Shown: one piece after another, positions 9,173-19,510 of the stretch | Layout of the letters: every line of letters starts with the position of its first letter | How positions within the stretch are numbered: the stretch's first letter is position 1 | Assembly: GCF_950066645.1 (NCBI RefSeq) | Contig: NZ_CATMFB010000006.1 | Location: forward strand, 124,001 to 188,000 | Reading direction: 5' to 3' | Source of the DNA: an uncultured Thalassolituus sp. | GTDB lineage: Bacteria; Pseudomonadota; Gammaproteobacteria; Pseudomonadales; Oceanobacteraceae | Length of the DNA stretch: 64,000 nucleotides | The notes under the pieces: generated by a model | Seen by the model: only the letters and a program-made list of their open reading frames with translations | Told to the model about the DNA's origin: nothing | Databases searched by the model: none | Translations under genes and position numbers: made by a program

Positions 9173-9844
9173 TCAGTGTTCGCGGCCAGCAGCGCGGAAC
9201 AGCAGCGTCATATACGCCAATGCCACCAGCATCACCCAGATTCCGTTAAACAGCACTGCGTCATAGCCATAACTCCGGAACCCCACGGCCCCTGCCGCCG
9301 CGCCACCGATAAAAGCAAAGAAGATAGCCGTCTGCAGAATAAACTGAGGACGGGCAAAGCCGCGGCCTGCAAGCAGATTCCCCAACGCAGATCCGATATC
9401 CGACACTATGCCCGTAAGATGAGTGGTACGGATAACCGAACCGCTGTAGGTGGCAACCATGGCGTTCTGCAGACCGCACGCGGCCGAGGCCAGCCACTCA
9501 GCGTGGAAGGTATTATGCGTAAAGCCATACCATGCAAATAACAGCAGAGCAGATTCAATCAGCAGGGCCACACCGTAACGTCGCCCCAGTTTCAGCGCTT
9601 CGTTACCTATCACCAGACCACTGATCATGGCCCCGGCGATAAAGCTGAGAATAATGGCTCCGGTATGCCAGAGTAACTGCCAGTCGTAGCGGGTAAGTGC
9701 CTCTGCGGCAATGGTTGCGGTGCCCGTGACATGAGACACCGCATTGTTCACAAACGACAGCAGAGCGACGCTATTGATAAAGCCTGCGTTCAGAGCGAGC
9801 AGTACACTGCCTGCAAATACCCAGAACGGCAGACGATGAATCAT
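9173..9844 (-). CDS. YoaK/DUF1275-family membrane protein
   Basis: A 223-residue inner-membrane protein with six or so hydrophobic segments. The segments [13 protein letters not shown] at the start, [13 protein letters not shown], and the strongly conserved [20 protein letters not shown] with a following DIG place it in the DUF1275 (YoaK) family. These are small transporters-like proteins whose substrate is unknown. It overlaps the upstream VF530 gene by four bases (ATGA), so the two are almost certainly one translational unit. Its stop codon abuts the stop of the plus-strand antiporter gene. Confidence 0.88.
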   Translation of the reverse strand: MIHRLPFWVFAGSVLLALNAGFINSVALLSFVNNAVSHVTGTATIAAEALTRYDWQLLWHTGAIILSFIAGAMISGLVIGNEALKLGRRYGVALLIESALLLFAWYGFTHNTFHAEWLASAACGLQNAMVATYSGSVIRTTHLTGIVSDIGSALGNLLAGRGFARPQFILQTAIFFAFIGGAAAGAVGFRSYGYDAVLFNGIWVMLVALAYMTLLFRAAGREH

Positions 9845-10131
9845 TGATCTGAACCCCGGTGCTGCGACCAGGGGTCCCGCCCACCGGGTTTATCACTGCG
9901 CTTCAGCCGCACGTAGAGTTCTTCAACTTTGCTTCGTGCCCAGGGGGTTTTACGGAGAAATTTCAGACTGGATTTAACGGATGGATCGCTGCGGAAGCAG
10001 TTAACACGAACCTCGGCGGCCAGGCCTTCCCAACCAAGCCGGGCTTCAAGATAGCGGACGATCTGCTCAAGCGTTACGCCATGTAATGGGTCTTTTCCGG
10101 CGCCCTCGCGCCCACCGTCCGTCATAGTCAT
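9841..10131 (-). CDS. VF530-family (DUF2132) DNA-binding protein
   Basis: A 96-residue protein whose core matches the VF530 family well: [48 protein letters not shown] and [11 protein letters not shown]. The structure-solved founder from Vibrio fischeri is a small helical protein reported to bind double-stranded DNA; its cell role is not established. Two starts are possible, ATG at 10131 or at 10125; the conserved region begins later, so both give a full domain. It is followed by the DUF1275 gene with a 4-base ATGA overlap. Confidence 0.9.
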   Translation of the reverse strand: MTMTDGGREGAGKDPLHGVTLEQIVRYLEARLGWEGLAAEVRVNCFRSDPSVKSSLKFLRKTPWARSKVEELYVRLKRSDKPGGRDPWSQHRGSDQ

Positions 10132-10150
10132 CTCATCGTAAAACGTTCAG

Positions 10151-10180
10151 AAAATAAAAAGCCCGGACGAATCCGGGCTT
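10151..10180 (-). terminator. intrinsic terminator of the solute-binding protein gene
   Basis: Read on the minus strand, a 9-bp perfect stem (AAGCCCGGA/TCCGGGCTT, 4-base loop) is followed by a T-rich run TTTTTATTTT. It lies about 30 bases beyond the stop codon of the minus-strand gene ending at 10212. Confidence 0.92.
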
Positions 10181-10211
10181 CTATTATGAACCTGTTGTCC
10201 GCACCTGTGAA

Positions 10212-11342
10212 TTATTCAACAGGGTTGGCACACTCAAAGTGGGTCGGCTCAAATTTGCAGCGCACTTTACGCTGCAGCTTCAGCATTTCAGCATCGTAGT
10301 AGTCGCGCGCACGCAGCTGCAGACGAGCCTCCTGCATCATGACCTGATACTCCGCTTTATCTTCCGGCGGGATATCAATCCAGTATTGCTGAGGGATGTC
10401 ACCTTCCTGAGCTTTGACCAGCTTTTCAATGGTTTCAAAACGGGTCAGGAAATCCTCACGAACCAGCTGTGCCAGTTCCGCCGGGAATTTATCAGCGCGC
10501 CCAACCAGCTGCAGAGTAATCTGTGAGAACGGATAGTCTACGATACCACCGTTATCGCCCAGACCTTTGTACAGCTCCATGATGCTGTAGGCCGCCAGCG
10601 GTGCCGCCAGAACGTCAACAATCTTGTTGTTGAACTTAGTCCCGGCGTTAACCAGGGCGGTCGGTACCGGGTTGGCACCAATCTGCGACACCATTTCTGC
10701 CTGAACCAGATCGTAATCCAGTACCGCTACGCGCTTACCTGCGGCTTTCGCCAGCGTGTTAATTTCACGGTCATTAACGAAGATAAACGCAGCGCCCATC
10801 GGTGCATAACCCATAACCACGTACTGACCTTCGGTCATGCGATCAGACATTTTCGGGCTGGTGATCGCCGTCATCAGCAGCTTCATGTGATCACGGCTTG
10901 GTACTGCACCAATCGCATCGATCGTGCCCGTGTACTTGTTAAACAGACGGGCGCGCAGACCGGTGAACAGAGCTGCATCACACATGCCGGCTTTCAGTTC
11001 TTCAGTCAGAACCGATTCACTGGTGTAAGCGTCCAGCTCAACCTGAACTCCCCAGCGCAGCAGTTCAGCCGTCTGATCAACAGCAGCGTTGTAAATCGGA
11101 CCGTTTTTACCGGCAATGTCCCAGACACAGATACGACGTGCCGGGATGGTGCCATCTTCATTCAGCATCTCAGGGTACATCCCCTTGATGGCTGCAATAC
11201 GCTCGTCTTTCGTCAGTTTCGGATTCATTGCGACCGTACGCAGCTCTGCTTTCTTAGCTTCGCTGACCGGCTGTGCCGCATGAGTGTAGGAACCTGCAAG
11301 GGTAGTAACAGCGCATAGGGCTGTCGCGAGTAAACGCTTCAT
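10212..11342 (-). CDS. periplasmic solute-binding protein, TRAP/extracellular binding-like, orphan
   Basis: A 376-residue exported protein with a cleavable signal peptide (KRLLATALCAVTTLAGSYTHAA, cleavage after about residue 23). The mature part has features of extracytoplasmic solute-binding proteins: CVWDIAGKNGPIYNAAVDQTAEL, a segment reading out ligand-free form as GMCDAALFTGLRARLFN, GAIGAVPSRDHMK-like loop, and a C-terminal helical region. It corresponds in style to the putative solute-binding proteins grouped as DUF6091. No membrane subunits of a TRAP or ABC transporter adjoin it: the neighbours are a small membrane gene on one side and VF530 on the other, and it has its own terminator. 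It may therefore serve a transporter encoded elsewhere or a sensor. Ligand unknown. Confidence 0.8.
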   Translation of the reverse strand: MKRLLATALCAVTTLAGSYTHAAQPVSEAKKAELRTVAMNPKLTKDERIAAIKGMYPEMLNEDGTIPARRICVWDIAGKNGPIYNAAVDQTAELLRWGVQVELDAYTSESVLTEELKAGMCDAALFTGLRARLFNKYTGTIDAIGAVPSRDHMKLLMTAITSPKMSDRMTEGQYVVMGYAPMGAAFIFVNDREINTLAKAAGKRVAVLDYDLVQAEMVSQIGANPVPTALVNAGTKFNNKIVDVLAAPLAAYSIMELYKGLGDNGGIVDYPFSQITLQLVGRADKFPAELAQLVREDFLTRFETIEKLVKAQEGDIPQQYWIDIPPEDKAEYQVMMQEARLQLRARDYYDAEMLKLQRKVRCKFEPTHFECANPVE

Positions 11343-11482
11343 AATGTTTTCCTGTTATTCTTTTTCTGCATCCGGGCCATCCATCACATCCCGGCCCGGG
11401 AATTTCGCACTTTTAACGGAGCAAACATTCCGCTCCAGAGAGACTTACTTTACACCTGTCTGTTAACTTTGACCAGCCTGAC

Positions 11483-11797
11483 TCAGATATGAGTCTGACC
11501 TGAGGCCCTGACCATGCGTTCCTGACGCATGGAATACCACCACCAGATACTGCAGACAGGTGCCAGAATCAGACCGACAGGCAAACCGACCAGTAACAGC
11601 CAGCCCACCAGCGACAGGCCATATAGCACCCGGGCGATGTTGATTTCACCGACGATACAGACCTCGCTCAGTGAAAACATGATGTCGCAACCCATTAACT
11701 CGGCCAGGGCTGCGCCAAATACGATCAGCAGAAAAGGTGTCATCACCAGCAGAGCGGACGTCCACAGGCTGATCAGAGCTTTCTGTGACAGTTGCAT
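11483..11797 (-). CDS. small membrane protein downstream of a glycosyltransferase
   Basis: A 104-residue protein with two strong hydrophobic segments, about residues 10-33 (ISLWTSALLVMTPFLLIVFGAA) and about 58-85 (YGLSLVGWLLLVGLPVGLILAP), separated by a loop holding two cysteines (GCDIMFSLSEVC). The two cysteines would face the periplasm if the termini are cytoplasmic, and could form a disulfide. I do not recognise the family. Its ATG overlaps the stop codon of the upstream glycosyltransferase gene (TAATG), so translation is coupled and it may work with that enzyme at the membrane. Confidence 0.72.
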   Translation of the reverse strand: MQLSQKALISLWTSALLVMTPFLLIVFGAALAELMGCDIMFSLSEVCIVGEINIARVLYGLSLVGWLLLVGLPVGLILAPVCSIWWWYSMRQERMVRASGQTHI

Positions 11798-13041
11798 TAT
11801 TCTGCCTCCTCATCCCGCAGGCGGTTCTTGGCTTCGATCCACTGCGACATGTATTTGCTGCTTTTCAGATAATGATGACGGAGCATACCACTCAGGAACG
11901 GGAGTGTGCTCTGTCCTGTGCGGCCATTCATCAGGTGGTTAAGGCGATCCTTCAGTCTCTGGCCATGAATGTCCACCGAAAAGCGCGATTCCATCACCAC
12001 AGGGCCACACTGACTCAGTGCGTGCCAGTGGCTGTCATCCTGATAGAGTGCCACCGCCGCTTCGACAAAATCCTGATCACTGTCACACACACTCGCCGGC
12101 ATCTCAGCATCGCCGTACATCCCTTCCGCGCCAATGGGCGTCGTTACGGCTGGGGTGCCGAGACAGGCAGCCTCAAGCAACTTGCCCTTCAGGCCTGCGC
12201 CAAAGCGCAGAGGAGCAAGCATCACACGTGCATTGCTGATCACGTCTGTTGCACTGTCGGCCCAGCCTTTCACCAGAAAACCTGACTTTGGGTGATGCAG
12301 TTGTGTTGCTTTCGGCGGCGGATAGGCACCGTAAATATGGCACTCTGCCTGAGGCAGGCGTGCCCGGATCTGCGGCCAGAGTTCTTTGAGCTGCAGTACG
12401 GCATCCCAGTTCGGCGCATGACGGAAATTACCGATCGAGACAAAGTGCTGGCGCTGCGACAGTGGTACGAGCGGCCGCCGGTCCGGCGCGATCATAAACG
12501 GGGAATAACAGAGAATGTCTTCAGGCACAGGTAAGACCTGAGTCAGCCATTGCATCTCAACCTCAGAGATGACCAGGGTCAGGTCACAGCGGAGAATCGC
12601 AGCGACTTCACGATAAGCGAGTTCGCTGTTGAGATCCTCAGGCACCACAGACCGATTCTGCCTGAGAGCACGGTGCCGGGCATCCCGCAGACTGTGCATA
12701 TCTTCCATGTCCAGCAGGCGCAGCGCTTCCGGGCAGGCCTCTTCTACCCGCCAGCCGAACTGTTCTTCCATCATAAACCGGTCAAACATCACCACATCCG
12801 GACGGATCCCGCCGATCCAGTCATTGAAACTGGAACAGTTGAGCCGGATGGCCACCGGCTCAATGCCAGCGTCTCTGAGATCCGGTGCATGGGAGCTTTC
12901 TTCCGCCGGGGATGCAAAGATGATACGGAAGCCTTCTTCACGGAAGACAGCCAGCAACTGCAACATCCGGCTGCCTGCGGCGGAGGAATCCGGTTCGGGC
13001 CAGACATACCCGATAACGACAAGTGTTTTCATAGCAGGCAT
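11797..13041 (-). CDS. GT4-type glycosyltransferase
   Basis: A 414-residue protein with the GT-B two-lobe pattern. The N-terminal lobe begins VVIGYVWPEPDSSAAGSRM, the usual GT4 acceptor-side start with G-S-R/M, and the C-terminal lobe contains FVSIGNFRHAPNWDAV, HIYGAYPPP, GFLVKGWADSATDVISNARVMLAPLRFGAGLKGKLLEA and GTPAVTTPIGAEGM, which is the nucleotide-sugar binding core including the E of the EX7E-type motif. It should transfer a sugar from an activated donor, probably onto a cell-surface polymer, but no other polysaccharide genes are nearby. The ATG at 13041 is used; 13032 is an alternative three codons inside. It is divergent from the next membrane gene, with a 35-base spacer that must contain both starts. 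Confidence 0.85.
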   Translation of the reverse strand: MPAMKTLVVIGYVWPEPDSSAAGSRMLQLLAVFREEGFRIIFASPAEESSHAPDLRDAGIEPVAIRLNCSSFNDWIGGIRPDVVMFDRFMMEEQFGWRVEEACPEALRLLDMEDMHSLRDARHRALRQNRSVVPEDLNSELAYREVAAILRCDLTLVISEVEMQWLTQVLPVPEDILCYSPFMIAPDRRPLVPLSQRQHFVSIGNFRHAPNWDAVLQLKELWPQIRARLPQAECHIYGAYPPPKATQLHHPKSGFLVKGWADSATDVISNARVMLAPLRFGAGLKGKLLEAACLGTPAVTTPIGAEGMYGDAEMPASVCDSDQDFVEAAVALYQDDSHWHALSQCGPVVMESRFSVDIHGQRLKDRLNHLMNGRTGQSTLPFLSGMLRHHYLKSSKYMSQWIEAKNRLRDEEAE

Positions 13042-13076
13042 TATAACCGGCCTCGATCAACTGCCGGGACAAAACT

Positions 13077-13877
13077 GTGCTACTGACAGCGAAAATTCTG
13101 ATCACCTTTCTGACGGTTGTCCTGCTGGCCGCTGTCGCCCGTCGTATGGGTGCAGCGGCGGCGGGTGTTCTGGCCGGTTTTCCGCTCGGCAGTGCGATTA
13201 CCCTTTACTTTATCGGCGCTGAGCAGGGGACTGAATTTGCTGCCGAAGGAGCAGTTCACACCATCGCCGGTCTGCTGGGCTGTCTGGCACTGGCCAGCAG
13301 CTACAGTGTCGTCGCCACGCGGTTTCCCCGGGCACGCCAGATCGCCCTGCCGGTCTGCCTGTCGGTGCTGGCATTTCTGCTGGTTGCCATGGTGCTGCAG
13401 TACCTGCCACGCCTGCTCTGGCTCTGCCTGTTGCTGACGCTCGCTGGCATTCTGATCACCCGTCACCTGCTCCGCCGTATACCAGATCATCCACTGACCA
13501 TTGATCAGTCGTCGTTCTGGCAGAAGCCCGTCCCCGCCATTCTGTTCCGGGCGACGGCGGCAACGGCCAGTGTGCTGGGAATTACCGCACTGGCACATTG
13601 GCTGACGCCAGCGCAGGCGGGTCTGCTGTCGGCTTTTCCTGTGAGTTTTTTCCCGACACTGGTCGTACTGCAACTCAGCTATGGCGCTCCTGTGGTGGCC
13701 ACCACAGTCCGCCAGTATCCTGAGGGCCTGGGGGCGATGGTGGTCTATGTCGTCACCGTCACCTGGAGCTATCCAGCCTTCGGCCTCAACGAGGGCACTG
13801 CCCTGGCACTCGCCAGCGCCATTGGATATCTGATCCTTTATGCACTGGCACGTCGGGCACTGCGGCGTACGACCTGA
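13077..13877 (+). CDS. polytopic membrane protein with an internal duplication
   Basis: A 266-residue inner-membrane protein with about eight hydrophobic segments. Two segments echo each other: AGVLAGFPLGSAITLYFI near residue 30 and AGLLSAFPVSFFPTLVVLQ near residue 183, each following a short basic/polar run, so the protein appears to be two homologous halves of about 130 residues. The repeated G-L-x-x-x-F-P motif recalls the single-unit GlpM protein (which has IAGLxPLFPTFALIAHY), but that is only a motif-level likeness. The start codon is GTG at 13077, preceded by GGGA ten bases upstream. Function unknown; transport is a reasonable guess from the duplicated membrane architecture. Confidence 0.8.
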   Translation: MLLTAKILITFLTVVLLAAVARRMGAAAAGVLAGFPLGSAITLYFIGAEQGTEFAAEGAVHTIAGLLGCLALASSYSVVATRFPRARQIALPVCLSVLAFLLVAMVLQYLPRLLWLCLLLTLAGILITRHLLRRIPDHPLTIDQSSFWQKPVPAILFRATAATASVLGITALAHWLTPAQAGLLSAFPVSFFPTLVVLQLSYGAPVVATTVRQYPEGLGAMVVYVVTVTWSYPAFGLNEGTALALASAIGYLILYALARRALRRTT

Positions 13878-13921
13878 TATAATCGCCGCCGTAATTAATC
13901 TGAACACACCACAGGTATCAC

Positions 13922-14485
13922 ATGAGCGACACCTTTCCTCCTCAGTTTCTGAAAGATGCAGTCGATCTGCTGGAAAAAGACGGATTCCGGACTTCTGACG
14001 TCTGGTATCACGGCACAGCGTCAGGCCTTGCCGAGTCCATCATGACCCAGGGTCTGATTGGAGGCGGCGACACAGAAACCGCTCAGCGCGAACAGAATAC
14101 ACTGGGCACCATAGGTAACCGTCAGTTTGCCGCTGCTGATCCGGTCTATCTGACCCAGAGCCGCGAGCTGGCACTCTACTGGGCCATCGAAACCACCCAC
14201 CGCCGCAATATGTTCTTCCAGAAAAACGAGTTTCCTCTGGTGCTGCGCGTGGATATGACGGGGGTGGAAGTGAAGCCGGACGCTGGCGCTGCCGCCATTG
14301 CCATTGAACCAGGCAACAACTACATGGAAGCGCTTAAGCTGACGTACAAAGAAGCCGGTATCGATTTCCCTGAAGACATTAACCCGATGAAAATCGACCG
14401 TGATTTCTACCTGAAGAAACTGGGCATGGCGTACAGCGCTGATGCCATTCCTGCGGAACGCCTGTCCGTCGTTCGTCCGGACTGA
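13922..14485 (+). CDS. ADP-ribosyltransferase-fold-like protein (PARP/KptA-like)
   Basis: A 187-residue soluble protein. WYHGTASGLAESIMTQGL near residue 28 has the H-G-T plus downstream GL pattern that starts the NAD-binding core of ADP-ribosyltransferase-fold enzymes (the first catalytic H of H-Y-E or H-H types), and PVYLTQSRELALYWA near residue 75 looks like the second core strand and helix. An acidic third catalytic residue cannot be fixed by eye. The reaction is therefore unproven: it could modify protein or nucleic acid with ADP-ribose, act like the RNA 2'-phosphotransferase KptA, or be a degenerate relative. Its stop overlaps the start of the nucleoside deoxyribosyltransferase gene (TGATG), so the pair is translationally coupled. 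The start has a clear AGG ribosome site. Confidence 0.6.
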   Translation: MSDTFPPQFLKDAVDLLEKDGFRTSDVWYHGTASGLAESIMTQGLIGGGDTETAQREQNTLGTIGNRQFAAADPVYLTQSRELALYWAIETTHRRNMFFQKNEFPLVLRVDMTGVEVKPDAGAAAIAIEPGNNYMEALKLTYKEAGIDFPEDINPMKIDRDFYLKKLGMAYSADAIPAERLSVVRPD

Positions 14486-15033
14486 TGAAACGCATTTACC
14501 TGGCGGGGCCAGAAGTTTTTCTGCCGGATGCCGATCAACTCGGCGCACAGAAGAAAGCTCTCTGCTCCCGCTACGGTTTTGAAGGTCTCTTCCCACTCGA
14601 CACTGTGATCCCGCCTGCGGAGACGCCCGAGGCGACTGGCTTTGCCATCTCCGCAGCTAACGAAGCTCTGATCGCCTCTGCCGATATTGTTGTTGCCAAC
14701 CTGACGCCATTCCGTGGTCCCAGTGCCGACGTCGGTACCGTCTACGAGATTGGCCTCGCCCGAGGCATGGGAAAAACCATTCATGGTTACAGCAATGAAC
14801 CTATGCCCTACACCCAGCGTGTATTTGCCCACTGCGGAGCAGGCAATATAGGTGATCAGCCTGTAGGGGACCTGCGCGACCGGGACGGGTTAAAAATTGA
14901 AGAATTTAATCTGACCGACAATCTGATGATCGACGGTGGCATCCGTCTGGCGACAGGCCTGCTGCTGGTTGCCCGGAAAAAGCTCTCTCTGAGCAACCTC
15001 GCTGTGATGGAAGACTTACTGCAGCGGCTCTGA
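14485..15033 (+). CDS. nucleoside 2-deoxyribosyltransferase family protein
   Basis: A 182-residue protein beginning MKRIYLAGPEVFLPDA, the family hallmark, followed by ADIVVANLTPFRGPSADVGTVYEIGLARGMGK. In this family the glutamate of YEIG is the nucleophile that takes the 2-deoxyribosyl group, and the D of the preceding AD-V-GT element contacts the base. These enzymes exchange bases between deoxynucleosides or hydrolyse 2-deoxynucleoside monophosphates (Rcl-type); which of the two applies here is not decidable by eye. Its ATG overlaps the TGA of the upstream ADP-ribosyltransferase-like gene, and its 3' end overlaps the convergent RDD gene by 18 bases. Confidence 0.88.
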   Translation: MKRIYLAGPEVFLPDADQLGAQKKALCSRYGFEGLFPLDTVIPPAETPEATGFAISAANEALIASADIVVANLTPFRGPSADVGTVYEIGLARGMGKTIHGYSNEPMPYTQRVFAHCGAGNIGDQPVGDLRDRDGLKIEEFNLTDNLMIDGGIRLATGLLLVARKKLSLSNLAVMEDLLQRL

Positions 15034-15984
15034 TCCCTCCACTGCACCACAGCCCAGCTCCGGTGACGTGAAGTTGAAGTACTTCTGGTCACGTGATCCG
15101 ACAAAGCCGAATCGCTTCGACTCGACCACAATCACAGTTAACCCAGCCAGGGTACAGATCTGCGGATAATGCAGGTACACCTCCTCTGCGACCTCCCCGG
15201 ATATGCCCTCACGGTCACAGACAGCGTTACCACACCCATTTCCTGAGAGCTCAATGGATACGCTAAGAGAAGCCGGAAGAGGCTCGCCACCAATTTTAAT
15301 GCTGGTGGGTAAGTTGACGACCACAGAGCGGAACCGCACATCCTCATTCAGCGTATTATGCAGAGCAAGTAATTCACCCAGGCTGCTGTTTTCCGCCACC
15401 TTTGGCATGGCAAGAGGCCATATTAATGCTGCGGCAAAAATCACTGCGGTAACGGCTTTGTGAAGCACGGGAGTCGGCAACACACTCTCTTTTTCAAGCA
15501 CCTGCCGGACGACGTAAGTTCCGGCTAACCAGTCATGCCAGCCACGACGATCAGTACGGTTAAAAATCATGAGGTAGGCGAGAGACAGCAAGCCACCAAA
15601 CAATATTACCGTGACAGGCACCAGCACCCAGGACTCAAGCGAAGGAATTGAAAATTTATTCAGGGAAATTGGGAGGCTGAAGACTGCACTGCGAAGCAAT
15701 ACTTTCTGAGCTGAAGGTGAAGCGCCTTCTGCATCAACCAGCCAGATTTTCAACAGACGCTTACCAGGTGTCTGTCCATTCATCGCTGGCCTTTCCCAGA
15801 AGTAGAAATAACCAACAAGCAGCAGGTAGCCGCAGAAATAGCCAGGATAATAATGCTGCGCCCAGAAATCAGGGGCGGCAAAAAGAATTCCGAGTGCTAT
15901 CAGCGACACGAGAATGTTGTCGATAAAAAAAGCGATGGCCCGACGCCAGAAGCCGGCTATGGGCGGCAATTGAATACTATCCAT
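15016..15984 (-). CDS. RDD-family membrane protein with C-terminal extracytoplasmic domain
   Basis: A 322-residue protein. The N-terminal part (about 1-165) is an RDD domain: GFWRRAIAFFIDN at the start, GQTPGKRLLKIWLVD in the middle and RRGWHDWLAGTYVV at the end, with four hydrophobic segments. A further hydrophobic segment (about 175-195, AVTAVIFAAALIWPLAMP) precedes a roughly 125-residue C-terminal domain with four cysteines (GNGCGNAVCDREG, ICTLAG, ELGCG) that would lie outside the membrane. RDD proteins are of broadly unknown or transport-like function. Its 3' end overlaps the end of the convergent deoxyribosyltransferase gene by 18 bases, so both C-termini share DNA. Confidence 0.85.
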   Translation of the reverse strand: MDSIQLPPIAGFWRRAIAFFIDNILVSLIALGILFAAPDFWAQHYYPGYFCGYLLLVGYFYFWERPAMNGQTPGKRLLKIWLVDAEGASPSAQKVLLRSAVFSLPISLNKFSIPSLESWVLVPVTVILFGGLLSLAYLMIFNRTDRRGWHDWLAGTYVVRQVLEKESVLPTPVLHKAVTAVIFAAALIWPLAMPKVAENSSLGELLALHNTLNEDVRFRSVVVNLPTSIKIGGEPLPASLSVSIELSGNGCGNAVCDREGISGEVAEEVYLHYPQICTLAGLTVIVVESKRFGFVGSRDQKYFNFTSPELGCGAVEGSEPLQ

Positions 15985-16005
15985 GACAGGACGTCCTTAC
16001 TTCAT

Positions 16006-16407
16006 TCAATGTGAGTTGTGCTGTTTACGAAAAAACACCCAGGCAAAAAACAGCATAAATACCGCATCATTGAGGCCATAGATGCTGTAGAACACACCGG
16101 CAAACAGATCCTGTGAATACACAGCACCCAGATCGTTAGCGCTGATCCACAGGCCCCAGGCGACCACGTATACCAGCTTCTCGACCGCAAATGCGCCTGC
16201 CAGCCAACGGATATTGCCGGTCGAAAACGCCGCGCCCAGGTAAGCGAGCCCCCAGACCATGATCATCAGTAAGCCGAAAGAAGACATGACAACAGGGTCA
16301 GCTTCCATCAGCGCGGTATTGGTGAATCCGCGGGAAAAAGTCAGCACGCCACCAATATTCATCAGGGCAGCAGCGATAAAACCTTTCTGTATCAGCGTAA
16401 AAGACAT
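16006..16407 (-). CDS. small membrane protein of unknown function
   Basis: A 133-residue inner-membrane protein with four predicted hydrophobic segments (about 8-26, 42-62, 67-90 and 105-125), short loops and a basic/histidine tail FFRKQHNSH. I do not recognise the family. It lies 22 bases upstream of the RDD gene in the same direction, so the two could be one transcript. The ATG at 16407 is preceded on the minus strand by GGAAT, an acceptable ribosome site. Confidence 0.75.
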   Translation of the reverse strand: MSFTLIQKGFIAAALMNIGGVLTFSRGFTNTALMEADPVVMSSFGLLMIMVWGLAYLGAAFSTGNIRWLAGAFAVEKLVYVVAWGLWISANDLGAVYSQDLFAGVFYSIYGLNDAVFMLFFAWVFFRKQHNSH

Positions 16408-16456
16408 TCGTTAATTCCTTATTTCCGGTCGGCTGAGTGTACAGGTAAACGCCCAT

Positions 16457-16485
16457 AAAAAAACCGGCCCTTGTGAGGCCGGTTT
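16457..16485 (-). terminator. intrinsic terminator of groES-groEL
   Basis: On the minus strand a 9-bp stem AAACCGGCC/GGCCGGTTT with a 7-base loop runs into seven T residues. It lies about 165 bases beyond the groEL stop codon; the spacer also holds a second small hairpin (TTGCTG/CAGCAA near 16490-16510), so the operon has a long 3' untranslated tail. Confidence 0.9.
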
Positions 16486-16648
16486 CCATTGCTGCGCGGT
16501 TAAGCAGCAAAACTTACGTACGGATAGCATGTGCGACCATCAGGAATCGCACATCGAGGGAACATTCAGTCGCGACGCTGGTTTCGACCTGTACTTCACC
16601 TGTACGAGAAACCAGCAACAAAGAATGAACAACCTCAGGCAGCGATCA

Positions 16649-18295
<1,647 letters not shown>

Positions 18296-18334
18296 TCAAA
18301 TGAGTTGTCTGTACAGATCGTAGCCAGGTGACAA

Positions 18335-18628
18335 TCAGGCTTCGATCACACCGTAAATATCGCTTTCGCTCAGGATCAGCAGCTCTTCGCCGTCGACTTT
18401 GATTGTGTTGGTGCCCGAGTACTTACCAAAGACCACGGTATCACCCACTTTGACATCTACAGCGCGTACATCGCCGTTTTCAAGAACACGGCCTGTACCG
18501 ACAGCTACCACTTCGCCCTGATTAGGCTTCTCAGCCGCAGCGCCCGGCAGCAGGATGCCGCCCGCTGTGGTCTGCTCTTCTTCCTTGCGACGGACTACGA
18601 CGCGATCATGTAAAGGACGAATTTTCAT
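18335..18628 (-). CDS. groS: co-chaperonin GroES (10 kDa)
   Basis: The 97-residue protein is a complete GroES: it begins [18 protein letters not shown], has the mobile loop [12 protein letters not shown] that contacts GroEL, and the core [41 protein letters not shown]. As a heptamer it caps the GroEL ring. It is the promoter-proximal gene of the operon, with GGAG-type ribosome site (TTGGAGAAACTTCG) upstream. Confidence 0.99.
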   Translation of the reverse strand: MKIRPLHDRVVVRRKEEEQTTAGGILLPGAAAEKPNQGEVVAVGTGRVLENGDVRAVDVKVGDTVVFGKYSGTNTIKVDGEELLILSESDIYGVIEA

Positions 18629-18726
18629 CGAAGTTTCTCCAATCTATTAGCACTATGGTGGATAAACGGGGAGCCTGACACTCAGTGTGACTGACTCAGA
18701 AGCCGCCCCAAAATCTGTTGTTTCTC

Positions 18727-18756
18727 TCTATGGGGGAGGAGCAAAGTGTTTTCAAC
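18727..18756 (-). promoter_or_regulatory. sigma32 (RpoH) heat-shock promoter of groES-groEL
   Basis: Read on the minus strand, GTTGAAA (18756-18750) is followed after 14 bases by CCCCATAGA (18735-18727). This fits the RpoH consensus of a CTTGAAA -35 and CCCCATNT -10 with 13-15 base spacing. It lies about 100 bases upstream of the groES start, so the leader is long. No CIRCE inverted repeat is visible. Confidence 0.9.
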
Positions 18757-18789
18757 ACCTCCGCCACAAAAATTTTTCACATACGGCGA

Positions 18790-19284
18790 TCAGTCTTCCC
18801 GGCGATAGTCGCCTTCAATCACATCACCCTGCCCCGGACGACGGGGTTCGCTCTGCGCCGAATGGCTCTGGGTGTAGTTCGTCTGTGTGCCCATCACAAT
18901 ATTGCCGGCGAAGCGCTTCATCACCGAGCGCGCCATCTGGCCACGAACGCCCGGCAGCAGCAGAGTGAAACCACAGATATCAGTCAGGAATCCGGGCGTC
19001 AGCAGAAGTGCCCCCGCCAGCGCCAGCAGAAAGCCTTCTGCCAGCTCCTGCGCAGGCAGTCCCCCCTGCGCCATGCGCTCATTTGCACGCATCAGTGTCG
19101 ACAATCCCTGACGACGAAGAAGATTGACCCCGATGATGGCGGTCAGAAAAATCAGGGCAAATGTCCAGAGGACACCAATGGTACTGCCGACCTTGAACAG
19201 AACAGCCAGCTCCAGTATCGGCACTATGATAAAGATGATGAGTAACGGCACTGCGCTCTCCGACGTTGGCAGAATTCTCTGCAT
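18790..19284 (-). CDS. fxsA: FxsA-family membrane protein
   Basis: FxsA is a small cytoplasmic membrane protein; in E. coli its overproduction relieves exclusion of phage T7 by the F plasmid. The 164-residue protein has the family N-terminus with LLIIFIIVPILELAVLFKVG, the following IGVLWTFALIFLTAIIGVNLLRRQG, and GALLLTPGFLTDICGFTLLLPGVR, giving three to four hydrophobic segments, then a polar tail. It sits directly upstream of groES in the same direction, the arrangement seen in pseudomonads and relatives. The groESL promoter lies within the spacer after fxsA, so fxsA is not needed for chaperonin expression. Confidence 0.93.
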   Translation of the reverse strand: MQRILPTSESAVPLLIIFIIVPILELAVLFKVGSTIGVLWTFALIFLTAIIGVNLLRRQGLSTLMRANERMAQGGLPAQELAEGFLLALAGALLLTPGFLTDICGFTLLLPGVRGQMARSVMKRFAGNIVMGTQTNYTQSHSAQSEPRRPGQGDVIEGDYRRED

Positions 19285-19510
19285 GGGTGTGTCTGGTATA
19301 TGGGTACGGCTGTCGCGTTTTGCAAGCCGTCTCTACAGAGCCAACTGGGGTGGCGTGTTTGCCCCTGAAACTTTCACCCTCCGCTCTTACCTGAATAATT
19401 GTTCCTGTAAGTGCGTCAATATGACGGCAAATTGTCCCTTTTTGCCCTATTAAACGAACGCTCTTGCCCGGATAGTTCCGGCGTCCGCTGATTTTTTGAG
19501 GTTAATATTG

